From NCBI GenBank assembly GCA_023254735.1, contig JALRKV010000012.1, positions 1 to 64,000 of the forward strand: a DNA stretch of 64,000 nucleotides, in the 5' to 3' direction. This document shows positions 45,636-57,464 of the stretch, piece by piece; within the stretch, counting starts at the first letter, position 1; the number at the start of each line of letters is the position of its first letter. A model generated the notes under the pieces. That model ran no database searches and had not been told where the DNA came from. It was given only the letters and a program-made list of their open reading frames with translations. The DNA comes from Pseudomonadales bacterium. Its GTDB lineage: Bacteria > Pseudomonadota > Gammaproteobacteria > Pseudomonadales > Pseudohongiellaceae. The translations under genes were made by a program, and so were the position numbers.

Positions 45636-46094
45636 ATGATCGAATCTGCAGTAGATGTGGGTGTTACTACCGACCCGCGTGCGTTTTTAATCTACGGTTT
45701 TGCTGTTATCGCAGTTGTTGGAACGATGCTAGGACTGTCTTTTGTCCTAGGCCAACGAAAAAATGCACACTCCAAGAATCTGCCATTCGAATCGGGTATC
45801 GTCTCAGTAGGTAGCGCGCAATTTCATACCACGATTCACTTTTACCTCCCTGCAATCCTTTTCATCATTTTCGATCTCGAAGTGGTTTTCTTATTCGCCT
45901 GGGCACTGGTCGTAAGGGAGGCTGGCTGGGCTGGATTTATCGAGATCGCGATTTTTATCTCCGTCCTTTTAGTCGCACTTTTGTATCTGGCCCGAATAGG
46001 CGCGCTTGACTGGCGCACGCAAATTCAGAGGCGAGAGTTGCGAACGATGGTTGGACCCGGCGGTGTCACTAATCGGAAGGAGTTTAGGCTATGA
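45636..46094 (+). CDS. nuoA: NADH-quinone oxidoreductase subunit A
   Basis: A 152-residue three-helix membrane subunit of complex I near the quinone site. [14 protein letters not shown] and [20 protein letters not shown]-like residues (here [18 protein letters not shown]) are the family signatures, including the conserved acidic residues in the second helix. It starts the nuo operon; its stop overlaps nuoB by four bases. Confidence 0.96.
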   Translation: MIESAVDVGVTTDPRAFLIYGFAVIAVVGTMLGLSFVLGQRKNAHSKNLPFESGIVSVGSAQFHTTIHFYLPAILFIIFDLEVVFLFAWALVVREAGWAGFIEIAIFISVLLVALLYLARIGALDWRTQIQRRELRTMVGPGGVTNRKEFRL

Positions 46095-46732
46095 ACTGGA
46101 GCTTGGAGTCGGCTGAAATAGCGGCTGCACCGCAACGCGGCGGCAGTGAGATGGATGAATTTATCCGGCGCAATGTGATGATGGTCAAGCTAGAAGATAT
46201 GGTTGCTTGGGGTCGAAAGAATTCGATATGGCCCTTTAATTTTGGTCTGTCTTGCTGCTACGTCGAAATGGCCACCGCGTTCACCAGTAGACACGATCTC
46301 GCCCGGTTTGGCGCAGAGGTTATACGCGGCACACCGCGCCAAGCGGATATGATCGTGATTGCGGGCACGGTATTCCGAAAGATGGCGCCGGTGGTTAAGC
46401 AGCTTTACGATCAGTTGCTCGAGCCCAAGTGGGTTATTTCGATGGGCTCCTGCGCAAACTCTGGCGGCATGTACGATATCTACTCGGTAGTCCAAGGCGT
46501 GGATAAGTTTCTGCCTGTCGACGTCTATGTTTCGGGTTGTCCGCCAAGGCCCGAGGCGCTCCTGCAGGGGCTTCTCTTATTGCAAGAATCGATCGGTAAG
46601 CAGCGTCGTCCGCTCAGTTGGGTGATTAACGAGCAAGGGATCATTCAGCGAGAAGAGAACCAAGTGCAACGTGTAATAAGGGGCCCTGAAAGAATCGCAG
46701 CAACCGAACTCAGATCCCCGGACGAGGTGTAG
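46091..46732 (+). CDS. nuoB: NADH-quinone oxidoreductase subunit B
   Basis: A 213-residue subunit that holds cluster N2, the last electron carrier before quinone. The tandem cysteines are in [11 protein letters not shown], with later cysteines in MGSCANSGG and [11 protein letters not shown]. The N-terminus (about 25 residues) and C-terminus are polar extensions. ATGA overlap with nuoA indicates coupling. Confidence 0.97.
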   Translation: MNWSLESAEIAAAPQRGGSEMDEFIRRNVMMVKLEDMVAWGRKNSIWPFNFGLSCCYVEMATAFTSRHDLARFGAEVIRGTPRQADMIVIAGTVFRKMAPVVKQLYDQLLEPKWVISMGSCANSGGMYDIYSVVQGVDKFLPVDVYVSGCPPRPEALLQGLLLLQESIGKQRRPLSWVINEQGIIQREENQVQRVIRGPERIAATELRSPDEV

Positions 46733-46741
46733 AGAAAAGCG

Positions 46742-48538
46742 ATGCGAGTCCCTTCAACAGTATCCGTCACAGAGAACTTAAACGCGCCGGTGGGGGTCGC
46801 TGCGGTAGATTATCTCCGCGCTGTTTTCGGCGACAGCATTCTTTACGAACAAGTCACTTGCGACGCTATTCCAACGCTCTGGTTTGCCCGCGAAGACATC
46901 CAGCGGGCGCTCACTCTGGTGAGGGAGCAGCCCTTCGCCGGTAAGCGGTTTGAAATGCTGCTAGATCTTACCGCGATAGATGAGCGCGTGCGGGTTAATC
47001 GCACAGGGCAGCCGGCAAGCGAATTTACAGTGGTCTACCACCTCATGTCATTCAGTGGGAATGGCGATCTGAGACTTAAGGTTCCTCTATTTGATAATGA
47101 TCTACATCTCCCGACAGCGACCGTACTCTGGCCGAATGCCAATTGGTATGAGCGCGAAGTGTGGGACATGTTTGGCATTCGATTCGACGGCCACCCCAAT
47201 CTCTACAGACTCGTGCTGCCGCCGACGTGGGAAGGGCATGCGCTGCGCAAAGAGCATCCTGCGCGGGCCACAGAGATGGACCCTTTTACCCTCGACGATG
47301 CACAAACAGACATCCAACAAGAAGCGTTGAAATTTAAGCCTGAAGAATGGGGAATGAAGCGTGCGTCTGAGGACTCAGAATTCATGTTTTTGAACCTTGG
47401 CCCCAATCACCCAAGTGTTCATGGTGCGTTTCGTATAGCCGTGCAACTTGATGGCGAGATTTTGGTCGACGCTGTCCCAGACATTGGCTATCACCACCGC
47501 GGCGCTGAAAAGATGGGTGAGAGGCAGTCGTGGCACACCTTTATTCCCTACACCGATCGCATTGATTATCTGGGTGGGGTAATGAACAACCTGCCTTATG
47601 TAATGGCAGTAGAAAAAATGGCCGGGATAGAGGTGCCCGAGCGAGTCAAGGTGATCCGCGTCATGCTATCCGAGATGTTTAGGATTTGTAGTCATCTTCT
47701 TTTCTATGGCACGTTCGCGCAAGACGTCGGCCAACTCTCGCCAATTTTCTATATGTTCGTTGAGCGTGAAAGGATTTTTAACATTATCGAATCCATTTGC
47801 GGTGCAAGAATGCATCCGGGCTGGTTTCGTATAGGTGGTGTCGCCCAAGACCTCCCACAGGGCTGGGAGCAGCGCGTTCGTGAGCTGCTTGATTTTATGC
47901 CTGCGCGGCTCGACGAGTACGACAGTATGGTCCTCAATAACGGCATTTTGAAGCGGCGGACACAGGGTGTTGGTGCCTACACAACTCAGGACGCGTTTGA
48001 CTGGGGCGTGACAGGTGCCGGTCTACGAGCGACAGGTTATGAGTGGGATATGCGGAAACAACGTCCGTATAGCGGCTATGAGAACTTTGAGTTTGATGTT
48101 CCGATCGCAGCCAACGGGGATTGCTATGACCGCTGCGCGGTTCGAGTCGAGGAGATGCGTCAGAGTCTGCGCATAATTAAACAGTGTGTCGATAATATGC
48201 CGTCGGGTGATTATAAATCGTCACACCCCTTGACGACTCCGCCTCGCAAAGAGAAAACGATGCAGGATATTGAGACGCTCATAAATCATTTTTTGAGTGT
48301 GAGCTGGGGCCCTGTGATTCCACCTAATGAAGTGTCCATGTCTATCGAGGCCACAAAGGGAATTAATTCTTATTACCTAATCAGCGATGGTAATACGACG
48401 TCCTACCGCACGAGAATTCGCACGCCATCCTTCGCGCACCTACAGATGATTCCTACCATTTCACGCGGATTTATGGTGTCTGATTTAATCGCCATCATTG
48501 CCAGTATCGACTTTGTTATGGCGGATGTAGATAGATGA
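46742..48538 (+). CDS. nuoC: NADH-quinone oxidoreductase fused subunit C/D
   Basis: A 598-residue fusion of NuoC (about 1-190, ending around [22 protein letters not shown]) and NuoD (about 205-598, [18 protein letters not shown] onward). The HPSVHG loop and [12 protein letters not shown] histidines line the quinone cavity. C-D fusion is standard in Enterobacteria and pseudomonads. The C-terminus [18 protein letters not shown] is intact. Confidence 0.97.
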   Translation: MRVPSTVSVTENLNAPVGVAAVDYLRAVFGDSILYEQVTCDAIPTLWFAREDIQRALTLVREQPFAGKRFEMLLDLTAIDERVRVNRTGQPASEFTVVYHLMSFSGNGDLRLKVPLFDNDLHLPTATVLWPNANWYEREVWDMFGIRFDGHPNLYRLVLPPTWEGHALRKEHPARATEMDPFTLDDAQTDIQQEALKFKPEEWGMKRASEDSEFMFLNLGPNHPSVHGAFRIAVQLDGEILVDAVPDIGYHHRGAEKMGERQSWHTFIPYTDRIDYLGGVMNNLPYVMAVEKMAGIEVPERVKVIRVMLSEMFRICSHLLFYGTFAQDVGQLSPIFYMFVERERIFNIIESICGARMHPGWFRIGGVAQDLPQGWEQRVRELLDFMPARLDEYDSMVLNNGILKRRTQGVGAYTTQDAFDWGVTGAGLRATGYEWDMRKQRPYSGYENFEFDVPIAANGDCYDRCAVRVEEMRQSLRIIKQCVDNMPSGDYKSSHPLTTPPRKEKTMQDIETLINHFLSVSWGPVIPPNEVSMSIEATKGINSYYLISDGNTTSYRTRIRTPSFAHLQMIPTISRGFMVSDLIAIIASIDFVMADVDR

Positions 48539-48570
48539 TGTTTTTCACTCGAGTATAGAGAGACGCTCCG

Positions 48571-49104
48571 ATGCAGCAACACGTTATAGCCAGCTCAAGT
48601 ACGAACGCGCGTTTACGCGCTCGCGACTTAACAGCCGAAGAAATCGCTGAGATCGAACACGAACTTACTCTCTACCCGACTAAACAGGCTGTTGGACTCG
48701 AAGCACTCAAGATAGTGCAGCGTCATCAGGGTTGGGTTTCCGATGAGAGTATGCTCGCCATCGCAGACTATTTATCAGTGCCCGTGAGTGAGCTTGAGGG
48801 TGTCGCGACATTTTTTAATCTTATCTTTAGGCGGCCAGTGGGTGACAAAGTAATCCTTTTTTGCGACAGCGTTAGCTGCTGGATTATGGGCTGCGACAAA
48901 GTCAAAAAGCGCCTCAGCGAACATCTAGGTATCGATTATGGCGAAACTTCCGCCGGCGGTGAGTACACCCTGATTCCGGTGCCGTGTCTAGGTGACTGTG
49001 ATAAAGCGCCCGTGATGATGGTTGGCGAGAAGATGCACCGAAATCTCTCGTGTGAATCCATCGACTCGCTCCTGCCGCTGAGCAACGCGGAGGGTAGTAA
49101 GTGA
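48571..49104 (+). CDS. nuoE: NADH-quinone oxidoreductase subunit E
   Basis: A 177-residue thioredoxin-fold subunit with the [2Fe-2S] cluster N1a. The ligands are in FCDSVSCWIMG and CLGDCDKAPVMM. EGVATFFNLIFRRPVG is conserved. In many homologues the first motif reads C(x4)C, as here. It overlaps nuoF by four bases (GTGA). Confidence 0.96.
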   Translation: MQQHVIASSSTNARLRARDLTAEEIAEIEHELTLYPTKQAVGLEALKIVQRHQGWVSDESMLAIADYLSVPVSELEGVATFFNLIFRRPVGDKVILFCDSVSCWIMGCDKVKKRLSEHLGIDYGETSAGGEYTLIPVPCLGDCDKAPVMMVGEKMHRNLSCESIDSLLPLSNAEGSK

Positions 49105-50378
49105 CTGATCGTCCGCTAACAAAGAATATAGATCTCTCTAGAGGCGCGCTTAGTCTAAAGGAGTATGTGGCGGCAGGCGGTTACGCCGGTGCGCGGGCGA
49201 TTGCGAATGGCTTAGAGCCAAGCGATGTGCTCGAACGGGTAAAAAACTCTGGGCTTAAAGGTAGGGGTGGAGCTGGATTTCCCACCGGGCTCAAATGGAG
49301 TTTCGTGCCGAAGAGTGATGATGTGAGTATCCAACGCTATCTCGTGGTCAACGCCGACGAGATGGAGCCAGGGACATTCAAAGATCGGATGTTGATGGAA
49401 GGCGATCCCCATTTGTTGATCGAAGGGATGATCATCGCGGCATACACGATTCAAGCGACCCGAGCCTTCATATTCTTACGCGGCGAATACTTCGACGCAG
49501 AGCGGAGCATTGCCAAAGCCATCGCCGAAGCGCGTGACTCAGGCTATCTGGGCCGAGACATATTTGGTACGGGGTTCGATTTCGACATTGTGCTCCATAC
49601 GAGTGCCGGTCGCTATATCTGCGGCGAAGAAACGGCGCTCCTGAATGCGCTTGAAGGCAAGCGCGCAAATCCCCGCGCGAAACCCCCTTTCCCTCAGGTG
49701 AGTGGTCTCTGGGGCAAGCCGACCATCGTTAACAATGTTGAAACGCTCTGTAATCTGCCCGGCATTCTTGCCTACGGTGTTGAATGGTATCAGTCGCTCG
49801 GCAGCGGCGGTGACTTTGGCACGAAGCTGTTCGGTGTGAGTGGCCGTGTTAATACGCCGGGATGCTGGGAGCTCCCGTTTGGAGTAAGTATTCGGGAAGT
49901 CATCGAAGGCTACGGTGGCGGTATGCAGGAGGGTTATGCGCTCAAGGCGTTTCTGCCGGGCGGCGGTTCAACCGACTTTCTCACACCAGAGCATCTCGAC
50001 ACACCGCTTACCTATACCGCGATTGGCGAACTTGGAAGCAGGCTTGCAACCGGCACGATGATTCTGCTCGATGACAAGACCTGTCCCGTTGGCATGATCG
50101 GAAATCTTATGAAGTTTTTTGCGCACGAGTCCTGTGGATTCTGCACCCCATGTCGCGATGGATTGCCTTGGGTGGATACTATATTCCGCGATCTTGAATC
50201 TGGGAAAGGCTCGTTTAAGGATATCGATGTTTTAAAAGACCACGTTGGATACCTAGGTCCGGGTCGCACGTTTTGTGCTCTCGCTCCCGGCGCAACGGCG
50301 CCTTTAGGGAGTGGGCTTCGGTTGTTCGCAGACGAGTTTGCAGCGCACGTATCAGGGGCGAAGTGTCCTTACCATTAA
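49101..50378 (+). CDS. nuoF: NADH-quinone oxidoreductase subunit F
   Basis: A 425-residue subunit that binds NADH and FMN and carries cluster N3. GRGGAGFPTGLKWSF is the NADH/FMN glycine motif, YICGEETALLNALEGKR the flavin site, and ESCGFCTPCRDG plus a later Cys (TFCALA) the 4Fe-4S ligands. The start is GTG at 49101. Confidence 0.97.
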   Translation: MTDRPLTKNIDLSRGALSLKEYVAAGGYAGARAIANGLEPSDVLERVKNSGLKGRGGAGFPTGLKWSFVPKSDDVSIQRYLVVNADEMEPGTFKDRMLMEGDPHLLIEGMIIAAYTIQATRAFIFLRGEYFDAERSIAKAIAEARDSGYLGRDIFGTGFDFDIVLHTSAGRYICGEETALLNALEGKRANPRAKPPFPQVSGLWGKPTIVNNVETLCNLPGILAYGVEWYQSLGSGGDFGTKLFGVSGRVNTPGCWELPFGVSIREVIEGYGGGMQEGYALKAFLPGGGSTDFLTPEHLDTPLTYTAIGELGSRLATGTMILLDDKTCPVGMIGNLMKFFAHESCGFCTPCRDGLPWVDTIFRDLESGKGSFKDIDVLKDHVGYLGPGRTFCALAPGATAPLGSGLRLFADEFAAHVSGAKCPYH

Positions 50379-50432
50379 ACAGTAGTGCAGTAGTGCAGTG
50401 GTGAAGGGTGTAAAGTTTTGGAGAGTGACTCG

Positions 50433-53180
50433 ATGGCAAAAATTACGGTTGATGGGGTTGTCTACGAAGTAGACCCAGCCAATAACCTACTGCAAGAATG
50501 CCTCTCGCAGGGGCTCGACCTCCCTTATTTTTGTTGGCACCCTTCGCTGGGCTCGGTTGGCGCCTGTCGTCAATGTGCGGTTATCCAATATCGCGATGCC
50601 GAGGACACGCAGGGTACGTTAGTGATGTCGTGTATGACGCCGGTCACTGACGGCGGGATTTACTCGCTCGCGGCGGAGCAGGCGTCGGATTTTCGTGCCG
50701 ACGTCATCGAAAGCCTAATGACAAGTCATCCCCATGATTGCCCTGTGTGCGAGGAGGGTGGCGAATGTCATCTCCAGGATATGACGCAAATGTCGGGTCA
50801 CAACTACCGGCGCTTCGATAAACAGAAAGTCACTCACCGTAATCAGAACCTCGGACCGTTCATTAATCACGAGATGAACCGCTGCATCACTTGCTATCGA
50901 TGCGTGCGCTTCTACGATGATTATGCCGGCGGAACAGATTTGTCTGCACAGGCTTCGCATCACCATACCTATTTTGGTCGCTTCGAAGAAGGCACCCTCG
51001 AAAGTGAATTCAGTGGTAACCTCGTCGAAGTCTGTCCGACCGGTGTATTCACTGATAAACCGTTTAGCGCTCAATATACGCGAAAGTGGGATCTACAAAC
51101 TGCGCCCTCTATTTGTAACGGCTGTTCGGTCGGATGCAACATAACGCCGGGCGAGCGCTACGGCACTCTGCGCAGAGTCGTCAATCGTTACCATAACGAA
51201 ATCAATGGCTACTTTCTTTGCGATCGCGGCCGTTTCGGTGCTCACTATGTTAACAGTGAATCAAGGCTTCGCAGCGCGAGGGATGCCTCGGGCATGTCGG
51301 TTAGCACGACAGCAATAGAAGAGCGAATCAGCGAATTTACGAGCGAGGCAGTTATCGGGATTGGCTCGCCGCGCGCATCAAATGAGGCAAACTTTGCGCT
51401 ACGAAGTTTTGTAGGCGCTGAAAACTATTTCTCAGGTCATTCCGATGCCGAGCACGAGGCGTTGCAAGTACTGATCGAATGTTTGCGTGATGCGGCTTTT
51501 CACAGTCCTAGCGTGCGGCAGATAGAGCAGGCCGATGCGATCCTAGTTTTAGGTGAAGACGTAACCAACACCGCGCCAAGGATTGCGCTCGCGCTTCGTC
51601 AGAGCGTGCGTAATGAGGCGAAAGCGCTTGCCGAGACGAGCCGGATACCGAACTGGCAAGATGCCGCAGTGCGCGAACTGGCACAGGAATCTCTGAGTCC
51701 TCTCGCAGTGTTCGCCTGCGGTTCCACACGGCTTGATGATATTGCAACGACAAAGCTCAATGCCGATCAGCAAACGCTTATTGAAGCGAGTAACGCCTTG
51801 TCGGAGCGTTTAGCGGGGCGTTCGCCAGCCTACTCGCAGCAGACGCTTGGCACCACGATGCAAAGCGTTGAGGCAACCTATACCGCACTGATGAGTGCGA
51901 AAAAGCCCTTGGTTATCTGCGGCACAGGCGCAGGGGCTGCATTGATGCGGTGTGCTGCAAATATCGCACGTGCCTTGAGTGTTAGCAGGTCCGAGGTCTG
52001 CGACTTGGTACTCCTGCCGAAAGAGGATAACAGTGTTGGGCATGCGCTTCTTACCTCAAAGGAGAATACGCTGTCCCGCGCGCTAGGCAGGCTCGCCAAC
52101 GGCGAAGTGAAACGCGCTATTGTCATCGAGAACGATCTCTTTGAGCGCGCACCGACTGCTCTCGTCAAGAACGCGCTTGCAGCGGCTGAGTTACTCGTCA
52201 TCGATCAGATAGAGACGCCGACTCAGCGGTATGCCGCACTCAGTATCCCAAGTGCAACATTCAATGAATGCGAAGTAACTAAAGTTAACTATGAAGGTCG
52301 TGCGCAGCTGAGTTTTCAGGTAGGTGAAGGGTGCGATGCCGCGAAGCCAATCGAGCGATGGCTCAATGTGGAGGGCTCTGCGCATTCAAATTCGATGATC
52401 GCACGTTGTGCAGCAGAGGCGAGCGACTTCGAGAGCTTGATTGACTGTTTGCCAGACCCGCTTGGGCGAATCGCCGGTTTAAAAGTGCCGCGCCAGTCCC
52501 ATCGCTACAGCGGCCGAACGGCTATGCATGCCGACAGGAATGTCCATGAAGGTAAGCAGCCTGTCGATGATAATTCCGTTATGTCCTTTTCGATGGAGGG
52601 GATGCTGACGCAGAAAGATTCTTCTGTGTTAGCGAGCGCCTGGGCACCGCGCTGGAATTCCAATCAAGCGATAAGTAAATTTCAAGCGGAGATAAACGGT
52701 GAGCTTAAGCAGGGGCATCCCGGTGTCCACTTAATCAAGCGCAGCCTAAACGGTCAAGCCTACGAGGCAGAAAACTCAGTTAACAAGAATCTTGGTGATT
52801 TCGAGATTCGACTGGTTAGTCATATTTTCGGCAGCGATACGCTTTCCTCGCATTCGCCAGCGATTCAGAAGAGGCTGTGCGATGCCTATCTTGCGCTAAA
52901 TAAAGAGGATGCGCTTGAGCTTGGGTTGGCTAATGGCGATTTCGTCTCGCTCGGTGGGGCAGAGGACAGCATTATTCTCCCGCTCATTGTTAGAACGCAG
53001 ACGCCCTCAGGGGTCGCCCTAGTTTACACAGGCAGCAGCGCGCTCGGTGCTAGCATTAACCCTCATGATCTGCCCGAGTCTGCATCGTTGGCTCGGGTTG
53101 AATCAGAGCCAAGCGTCCATCCTACAGGGCTTGGGCTTTCGAATTTAGTCGTTAACGACGCCTACTCAGGAGCGCACTAA
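50433..53180 (+). CDS. nuoG: NADH-quinone oxidoreductase subunit G
   Basis: A 915-residue iron-sulfur subunit. The N-terminal ferredoxin domain ([31 protein letters not shown]) is followed by the His-Cys cluster ([18 protein letters not shown]), 4Fe-4S sites ([24 protein letters not shown]) and the N7-type site (CNGCSVGCN). The molybdopterin-oxidoreductase-like half is divergent, as in other NuoG. ATG at 50433 has GGAG nine bases before it; TTG at 50418 is less likely. Confidence 0.96.
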   Translation: MAKITVDGVVYEVDPANNLLQECLSQGLDLPYFCWHPSLGSVGACRQCAVIQYRDAEDTQGTLVMSCMTPVTDGGIYSLAAEQASDFRADVIESLMTSHPHDCPVCEEGGECHLQDMTQMSGHNYRRFDKQKVTHRNQNLGPFINHEMNRCITCYRCVRFYDDYAGGTDLSAQASHHHTYFGRFEEGTLESEFSGNLVEVCPTGVFTDKPFSAQYTRKWDLQTAPSICNGCSVGCNITPGERYGTLRRVVNRYHNEINGYFLCDRGRFGAHYVNSESRLRSARDASGMSVSTTAIEERISEFTSEAVIGIGSPRASNEANFALRSFVGAENYFSGHSDAEHEALQVLIECLRDAAFHSPSVRQIEQADAILVLGEDVTNTAPRIALALRQSVRNEAKALAETSRIPNWQDAAVRELAQESLSPLAVFACGSTRLDDIATTKLNADQQTLIEASNALSERLAGRSPAYSQQTLGTTMQSVEATYTALMSAKKPLVICGTGAGAALMRCAANIARALSVSRSEVCDLVLLPKEDNSVGHALLTSKENTLSRALGRLANGEVKRAIVIENDLFERAPTALVKNALAAAELLVIDQIETPTQRYAALSIPSATFNECEVTKVNYEGRAQLSFQVGEGCDAAKPIERWLNVEGSAHSNSMIARCAAEASDFESLIDCLPDPLGRIAGLKVPRQSHRYSGRTAMHADRNVHEGKQPVDDNSVMSFSMEGMLTQKDSSVLASAWAPRWNSNQAISKFQAEINGELKQGHPGVHLIKRSLNGQAYEAENSVNKNLGDFEIRLVSHIFGSDTLSSHSPAIQKRLCDAYLALNKEDALELGLANGDFVSLGGAEDSIILPLIVRTQTPSGVALVYTGSSALGASINPHDLPESASLARVESEPSVHPTGLGLSNLVVNDAYSGAH

Positions 53181-53181
53181 G

Positions 53182-54141
53182 ATGCAATGGGAAGTCGGGT
53201 CAGCGCTGAATATTGCGAGTATTCTCGCGGCGGTAATTGTGATTGCTGCGATGCTTATTTGGGTCGAGCGGCGCTTGCTCGGATTCTGGCAGGACAGGCT
53301 TGGGCCAAACCGTGTGGGCCCCTTTGGTCTTCTGCAAGTGGTAGCAGATATGATTAAAATTTTCACCAAAGAAGATTGGATTCCGCCTTTTGCCGATCGT
53401 TTTAGTTTCGTGCTTGCGCCCACAATCATCATGATTGTCGTACTGTTAAGTTTCTCGGTTGTGCCCTTCGCCCCAGGAGTCGGAATCGTTGATTCGAATA
53501 TTGGGGTTCTCTTTGTGTTGGCTATGGCATCACTCGGCGCCTATTCGGTGATGCTTGGCGGGCTTTCCTCTGATAATAAATACGCTCTCCTCGGAAGCTT
53601 ACGCGCAGCAGCCCAGATGGTCAGCTACGAAGTGTTTATGGGGATTTCTCTGCTCGGTGTTGTCGCGCTCGCAGGCAGTTTCAATTTGCGCGAGATTGTT
53701 TTGGCGCAAGAGGGAGGGTGGTTCGTCGTTCCGCAATTTATCGGTTTTATTATTTTTCTGATCGCGGGCGTAGCGGAGAGCCATCGCCTACCATTCGACA
53801 TTCCTGAGGCCGAACAAGAGATTTGTGCGGGATACCACACAGAGTATTCGGGCATGAAGTTTGGCATGTTCTTCGTCGGAGAGTACCTCGGATTGGTGCT
53901 TATTTCTTCGCTCATAACCGTGCTGTTTTTTGGTGGATGGCAGGGGCCTCTGCTTCCGCCGCTAGTTTGGTTTTTTATAAAAGCTTCCTGTTTTATCGCT
54001 TTTTTTATTCTACTGCGCGCGGCAATTCCGAGGCCGCGTTACGATCAATTGATGAGCTATGGGTGGCTTTTTCTTTTACCCCTGTCACTCATAAATTTGT
54101 TGATAACCGGTGTTGTAATCCTCTCGGCTAATCAGATGTAA
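53182..54141 (+). CDS. nuoH: NADH-quinone oxidoreductase subunit H
   Basis: A 319-residue membrane subunit that joins the quinone chamber to the membrane arm. [28 protein letters not shown], and the acidic quinone-site loop [22 protein letters not shown] are present. About eight helices are predicted. It starts one base after the nuoG stop. Confidence 0.97.
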   Translation: MQWEVGSALNIASILAAVIVIAAMLIWVERRLLGFWQDRLGPNRVGPFGLLQVVADMIKIFTKEDWIPPFADRFSFVLAPTIIMIVVLLSFSVVPFAPGVGIVDSNIGVLFVLAMASLGAYSVMLGGLSSDNKYALLGSLRAAAQMVSYEVFMGISLLGVVALAGSFNLREIVLAQEGGWFVVPQFIGFIIFLIAGVAESHRLPFDIPEAEQEICAGYHTEYSGMKFGMFFVGEYLGLVLISSLITVLFFGGWQGPLLPPLVWFFIKASCFIAFFILLRAAIPRPRYDQLMSYGWLFLLPLSLINLLITGVVILSANQM

Positions 54142-54170
54142 GTGCATGCCATTGAAACTAGGAGGTTGTA

Positions 54171-54758
54171 ATGAGTGATCCGATTGCCAGACCCCATTCA
54201 AAGTCCTTTTTTGCGAAATTTGCCGAGTTAATTTCAGATACGTTGACGAGTCAGGTGGTGACACTTTGGCGCGTCTTTAAGCATCTGTTTGTTGCTACAG
54301 ACACTGTGCAATACCCAGAGCAACAGCCCCATATGTTTTCACGTTGGCGCGGTCGGATAATTCTTACCCGCGACCCCGATGGCGAAGAGCGCTGTGTTGC
54401 CTGCAATCTTTGTGCGGTGGCTTGTCCTGTCGATTGTATCGCCTTGCAGAAAACCGAGGACGAGGAAGGGCGTTGGTATCCTGAGTTTTTTCGCATTAAT
54501 TTTTCGCGCTGCATCATGTGTGGATTTTGTGAGGAAGCCTGTCCTACTAATGCGATTCAGTTAACACCCGATTTTGAAATGGCAGAATACAAGCGGCAAG
54601 ACATGGTATGGGAGAAGGCCGATCTGCTTATTGCTGGCACAGGTAAATACCACGAGACGAATTTCTACCGAGTAGCCGGTAAAGCTATTGGGGGTAAAGA
54701 CAAAGGCGAGGCAAGAAATGAGCTTCCGCCTGTCGATGTGCGGAGTCTACTACCATGA
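54171..54758 (+). CDS. nuoI: NADH-quinone oxidoreductase subunit I
   Basis: A 195-residue ferredoxin-like subunit with clusters N6a and N6b. The first set of ligands is C75, C78, C81 and C85 ([12 protein letters not shown]) and the second is C114, C117, C120 and C124 ([12 protein letters not shown]). It overlaps nuoJ by four bases. Confidence 0.97.
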   Translation: MSDPIARPHSKSFFAKFAELISDTLTSQVVTLWRVFKHLFVATDTVQYPEQQPHMFSRWRGRIILTRDPDGEERCVACNLCAVACPVDCIALQKTEDEEGRWYPEFFRINFSRCIMCGFCEEACPTNAIQLTPDFEMAEYKRQDMVWEKADLLIAGTGKYHETNFYRVAGKAIGGKDKGEARNELPPVDVRSLLP

Positions 54759-55231
54759 CTGAATTATTTTACTCGGGCGCAGTGGTTGCAGTAATCGCAA
54801 CGCTGTTGGTTATCGTGCAGACCAATGTGGTTCATGCGCTTATTTATCTCGTTCTCTCTTTGCTCGCAGTAGCCGTTGTGTTCTTTAGCGTCGGAGCACC
54901 GTTTGTCGCCATCCTTGAGGCAATTGTTTATGCGGGTGCGATCATGGTGCTCTTTTTGTTTGTGGTAATGATGCTCAACCTGGGTCAACGAAGTCGTGAT
55001 CAGGAGAAGAATTGGCTGCCAGCGCGCTCGTGGTTAGTTCCTAGTGTCTTAGCGGCAGTCTTACTGATGCAACTTACCGCGTCGTTTCCAGCTGCTCAGA
55101 CACAGATTGTGGAAGTCGGTGCTCGTGCGGTGAGTGAGCTCCTGTTCGGACCCTACGTTCTTGCGGTCGAACTTGCCTCTTTTCTGCTGCTGGCAGGGTT
55201 GGTTTCGGCTTACCACATAGCCAAAAAATAG
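54755..55231 (+). CDS. nuoJ: NADH-quinone oxidoreductase subunit J
   Basis: A 158-residue membrane subunit with five helices. [20 protein letters not shown] and [28 protein letters not shown] are the diagnostic segments; the latter holds the pi-bulge helix TM3. ATGA overlap with nuoI. Confidence 0.96.
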   Translation: MTELFYSGAVVAVIATLLVIVQTNVVHALIYLVLSLLAVAVVFFSVGAPFVAILEAIVYAGAIMVLFLFVVMMLNLGQRSRDQEKNWLPARSWLVPSVLAAVLLMQLTASFPAAQTQIVEVGARAVSELLFGPYVLAVELASFLLLAGLVSAYHIAKK

Positions 55232-55287
55232 GAATAGTGGCAGCCGACGTCGGCTGATTGCGACGGTATTAAAAAGGAAATGGATTA

Positions 55288-55596
55288 ATGGAAAGCATCC
55301 CTTTTGAACATGGACTTATGCTGGCGGCTACTCTTTTTTGCCTCGGGCTTATTGGTGTGATGACGCGGCGCAATATCGTCTTCGTTCTTATGTCGCTTGA
55401 AATTATGTTGAACGCCTCGGGGCTCGCTTTTATCGTCTCAGGTTCGCGCTGGGGTGGCGCAGATGGTCAAGTGATGTTTCTCATGATTCTTACGCTCGCC
55501 GCGGCTGAGGTGGCTGTCGGGCTTGGGCTTATTATCCAACTCTATAAGCGCTTCAAGACAATCGACATTGACGTGCTCAGTGCTCTAAAGGGCTAA
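55288..55596 (+). CDS. nuoK: NADH-quinone oxidoreductase subunit K
   Basis: A 102-residue three-helix subunit of the proton path. The conserved glutamates are in [14 protein letters not shown] and the [11 protein letters not shown] segment, matching E36 and E72 of E. coli NuoK. Length is standard. Confidence 0.97.
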   Translation: MESIPFEHGLMLAATLFCLGLIGVMTRRNIVFVLMSLEIMLNASGLAFIVSGSRWGGADGQVMFLMILTLAAAEVAVGLGLIIQLYKRFKTIDIDVLSALKG

Positions 55597-55616
55597 GCTT
55601 ACGCGAGGAGTAACTT

Positions 55617-57464
55617 GTGTTCGAATCACTTGGTTGGTTACCAACATTTCCGCTACTCGGCTTCCTCATTCTCTTTTTGAGCGGCGGTGGTTTGCCGAAG
55701 CGATTAATTGCGGTAATTGGTGCAGGAAGCATTGGACTCGCTTTCGTTGCCGCGATCGTTGTTGCCTTACCCATCATTAGTGGCGATGCGGAGGTCATCG
55801 TACACGAGGTCTATACGTGGATGGCTGTTGGCTCATTTAACTCGGCTTTTGGCATGTATTTAGACGGGCTGAGCGTTGTCATGATTTTGGTTATTACGGG
55901 GGTTGGATTTTTAATTCATCTCTATTCGACAGGATTCATGATAGACGATCCGAGCTACAGTAGGTTCTTCGCAATAATGAATCTCTTTGTCGCAGCGATG
56001 CTCGTTCTAGTTCTCGCCGATAATTTACTGCTTCTGTATTTGGGATGGGAGGGCGTTGGACTCTGCAGCTATCTGCTCATCGGGTTTTGGTATCAGGATC
56101 CGGCCAATGGCTATGCTGCGCGCAAAGCGTTTGTCACTACGCGCGTCGGCGACACCTCCATGGCCATTGGTCTATTTCTAATTTTTACCCAACTCGGGTC
56201 GCTCGATATTCAGGAGTCGATGGCGCTGGCTCAAGGTGAGTGGGGCCTCGATTCGGGCTATGCCGTAGCCGCTGCATTGCTACTCTTGGGCGGTGCAGTC
56301 GGCAAGTCTGCGCAATTGCCGCTACAAACATGGCTTCCGGATGCTATGGCGGGTCCCACACCGATTAGCGCGCTAATTCATGCTGCAACAATGGTGACTG
56401 CGGGCGTCTATCTTATTGCGCGTACCCACGCTTTGTTTGAGCTAGCACCCGATGTACAGCTTCTAGTGGCGCTTATTGGCCTTGCGACACTGCTGATCGC
56501 AGGGTTTACCGCCATGACGCAGCACGACATAAAACGCATTCTCGCCTACTCGACCATTAGCCAGATAGGCTATATGTTTCTTGGGTTGGGCGTCGGCGCA
56601 TGGTCTGCCTCTGTATTCCACCTAATGACTCATGCGTTCTTCAAAGCGCTACTTTTCCTCGCAGCCGGCACCGTCATTCTTAGCCTTCACCACGAGCACG
56701 ATATCTTCAAGATGGGCGGGAAGTGGCGCCAGCTCCCGGTAGCCTTTGCGTCTTTTCTGATAGGCAGCTTGGCGCTTGCTGCATTTCCGTATACCTCCGG
56801 CTACTTCAGCAAGGATGAAATTCTCCTCGCTGCGCTCGAGCTAGAGCACGCGGGGTTCTGGCTATGGCTCGGGGGAGTTGTCGGTGCCTTTTTCACAGGC
56901 ATATACAGCTTTAGGCTCGTGTTTGTTGTTTTCTTTGGTGAGAGCGCGGGTCATCATGAGGCTCGTGAAGTAACGGGTTTTAGCATGGCAGCACCGCTGT
57001 TAGTGCTTATGGTTTTGGCGTTAGCAGGCGGTCTAATTCATGTTCCCACCGAATCAGTTTTTGCAGCGTCGGAGCACGGCGAGCACCACGTTTCGGCTCT
57101 GATGCATTCGATTATGATCGCAGTTCCGCTACTCGGCATTGCGCTGAGTTATTTGTTCTACGGCTCTCGCACGCTTTCGGTTGAGAGGCTGATGTCTAAC
57201 ACTATAGCCCAAGGGCTCCACAAATTCTGGTTTGCAGGATGGGGCTTCGACGGCTTATATCGAAGACTTCTGATTACTCCCTATGTTTGGCTCGCCGCTG
57301 TTAACAAACGAGATGTAGTCGATACTGCGGCGGGTCTTTTGGTGACCTTGAGCGAAGCAGGTAATTCGCTACTTACTAGATCACAGTCGGGCTCTCTGCG
57401 TTGGTATATTTTGAGCGTAGTAGGCGGCACTGTACTGCTCATCACCTTGGGAGGTGTCCTATGA
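55617..57464 (+). CDS. nuoL: NADH-quinone oxidoreductase subunit L
   Basis: A 615-residue antiporter-like subunit with the long lateral helix. WEGVGLCSYLLIGFW, KSAQLPLQTWLPDAMAGPTP and HAATMVTAGVYLIAR are the key proton-channel motifs. The start is GTG at 55617, 20 bp after nuoK. The stop overlaps nuoM (ATGA). Confidence 0.97.
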   Translation: MFESLGWLPTFPLLGFLILFLSGGGLPKRLIAVIGAGSIGLAFVAAIVVALPIISGDAEVIVHEVYTWMAVGSFNSAFGMYLDGLSVVMILVITGVGFLIHLYSTGFMIDDPSYSRFFAIMNLFVAAMLVLVLADNLLLLYLGWEGVGLCSYLLIGFWYQDPANGYAARKAFVTTRVGDTSMAIGLFLIFTQLGSLDIQESMALAQGEWGLDSGYAVAAALLLLGGAVGKSAQLPLQTWLPDAMAGPTPISALIHAATMVTAGVYLIARTHALFELAPDVQLLVALIGLATLLIAGFTAMTQHDIKRILAYSTISQIGYMFLGLGVGAWSASVFHLMTHAFFKALLFLAAGTVILSLHHEHDIFKMGGKWRQLPVAFASFLIGSLALAAFPYTSGYFSKDEILLAALELEHAGFWLWLGGVVGAFFTGIYSFRLVFVVFFGESAGHHEAREVTGFSMAAPLLVLMVLALAGGLIHVPTESVFAASEHGEHHVSALMHSIMIAVPLLGIALSYLFYGSRTLSVERLMSNTIAQGLHKFWFAGWGFDGLYRRLLITPYVWLAAVNKRDVVDTAAGLLVTLSEAGNSLLTRSQSGSLRWYILSVVGGTVLLITLGGVL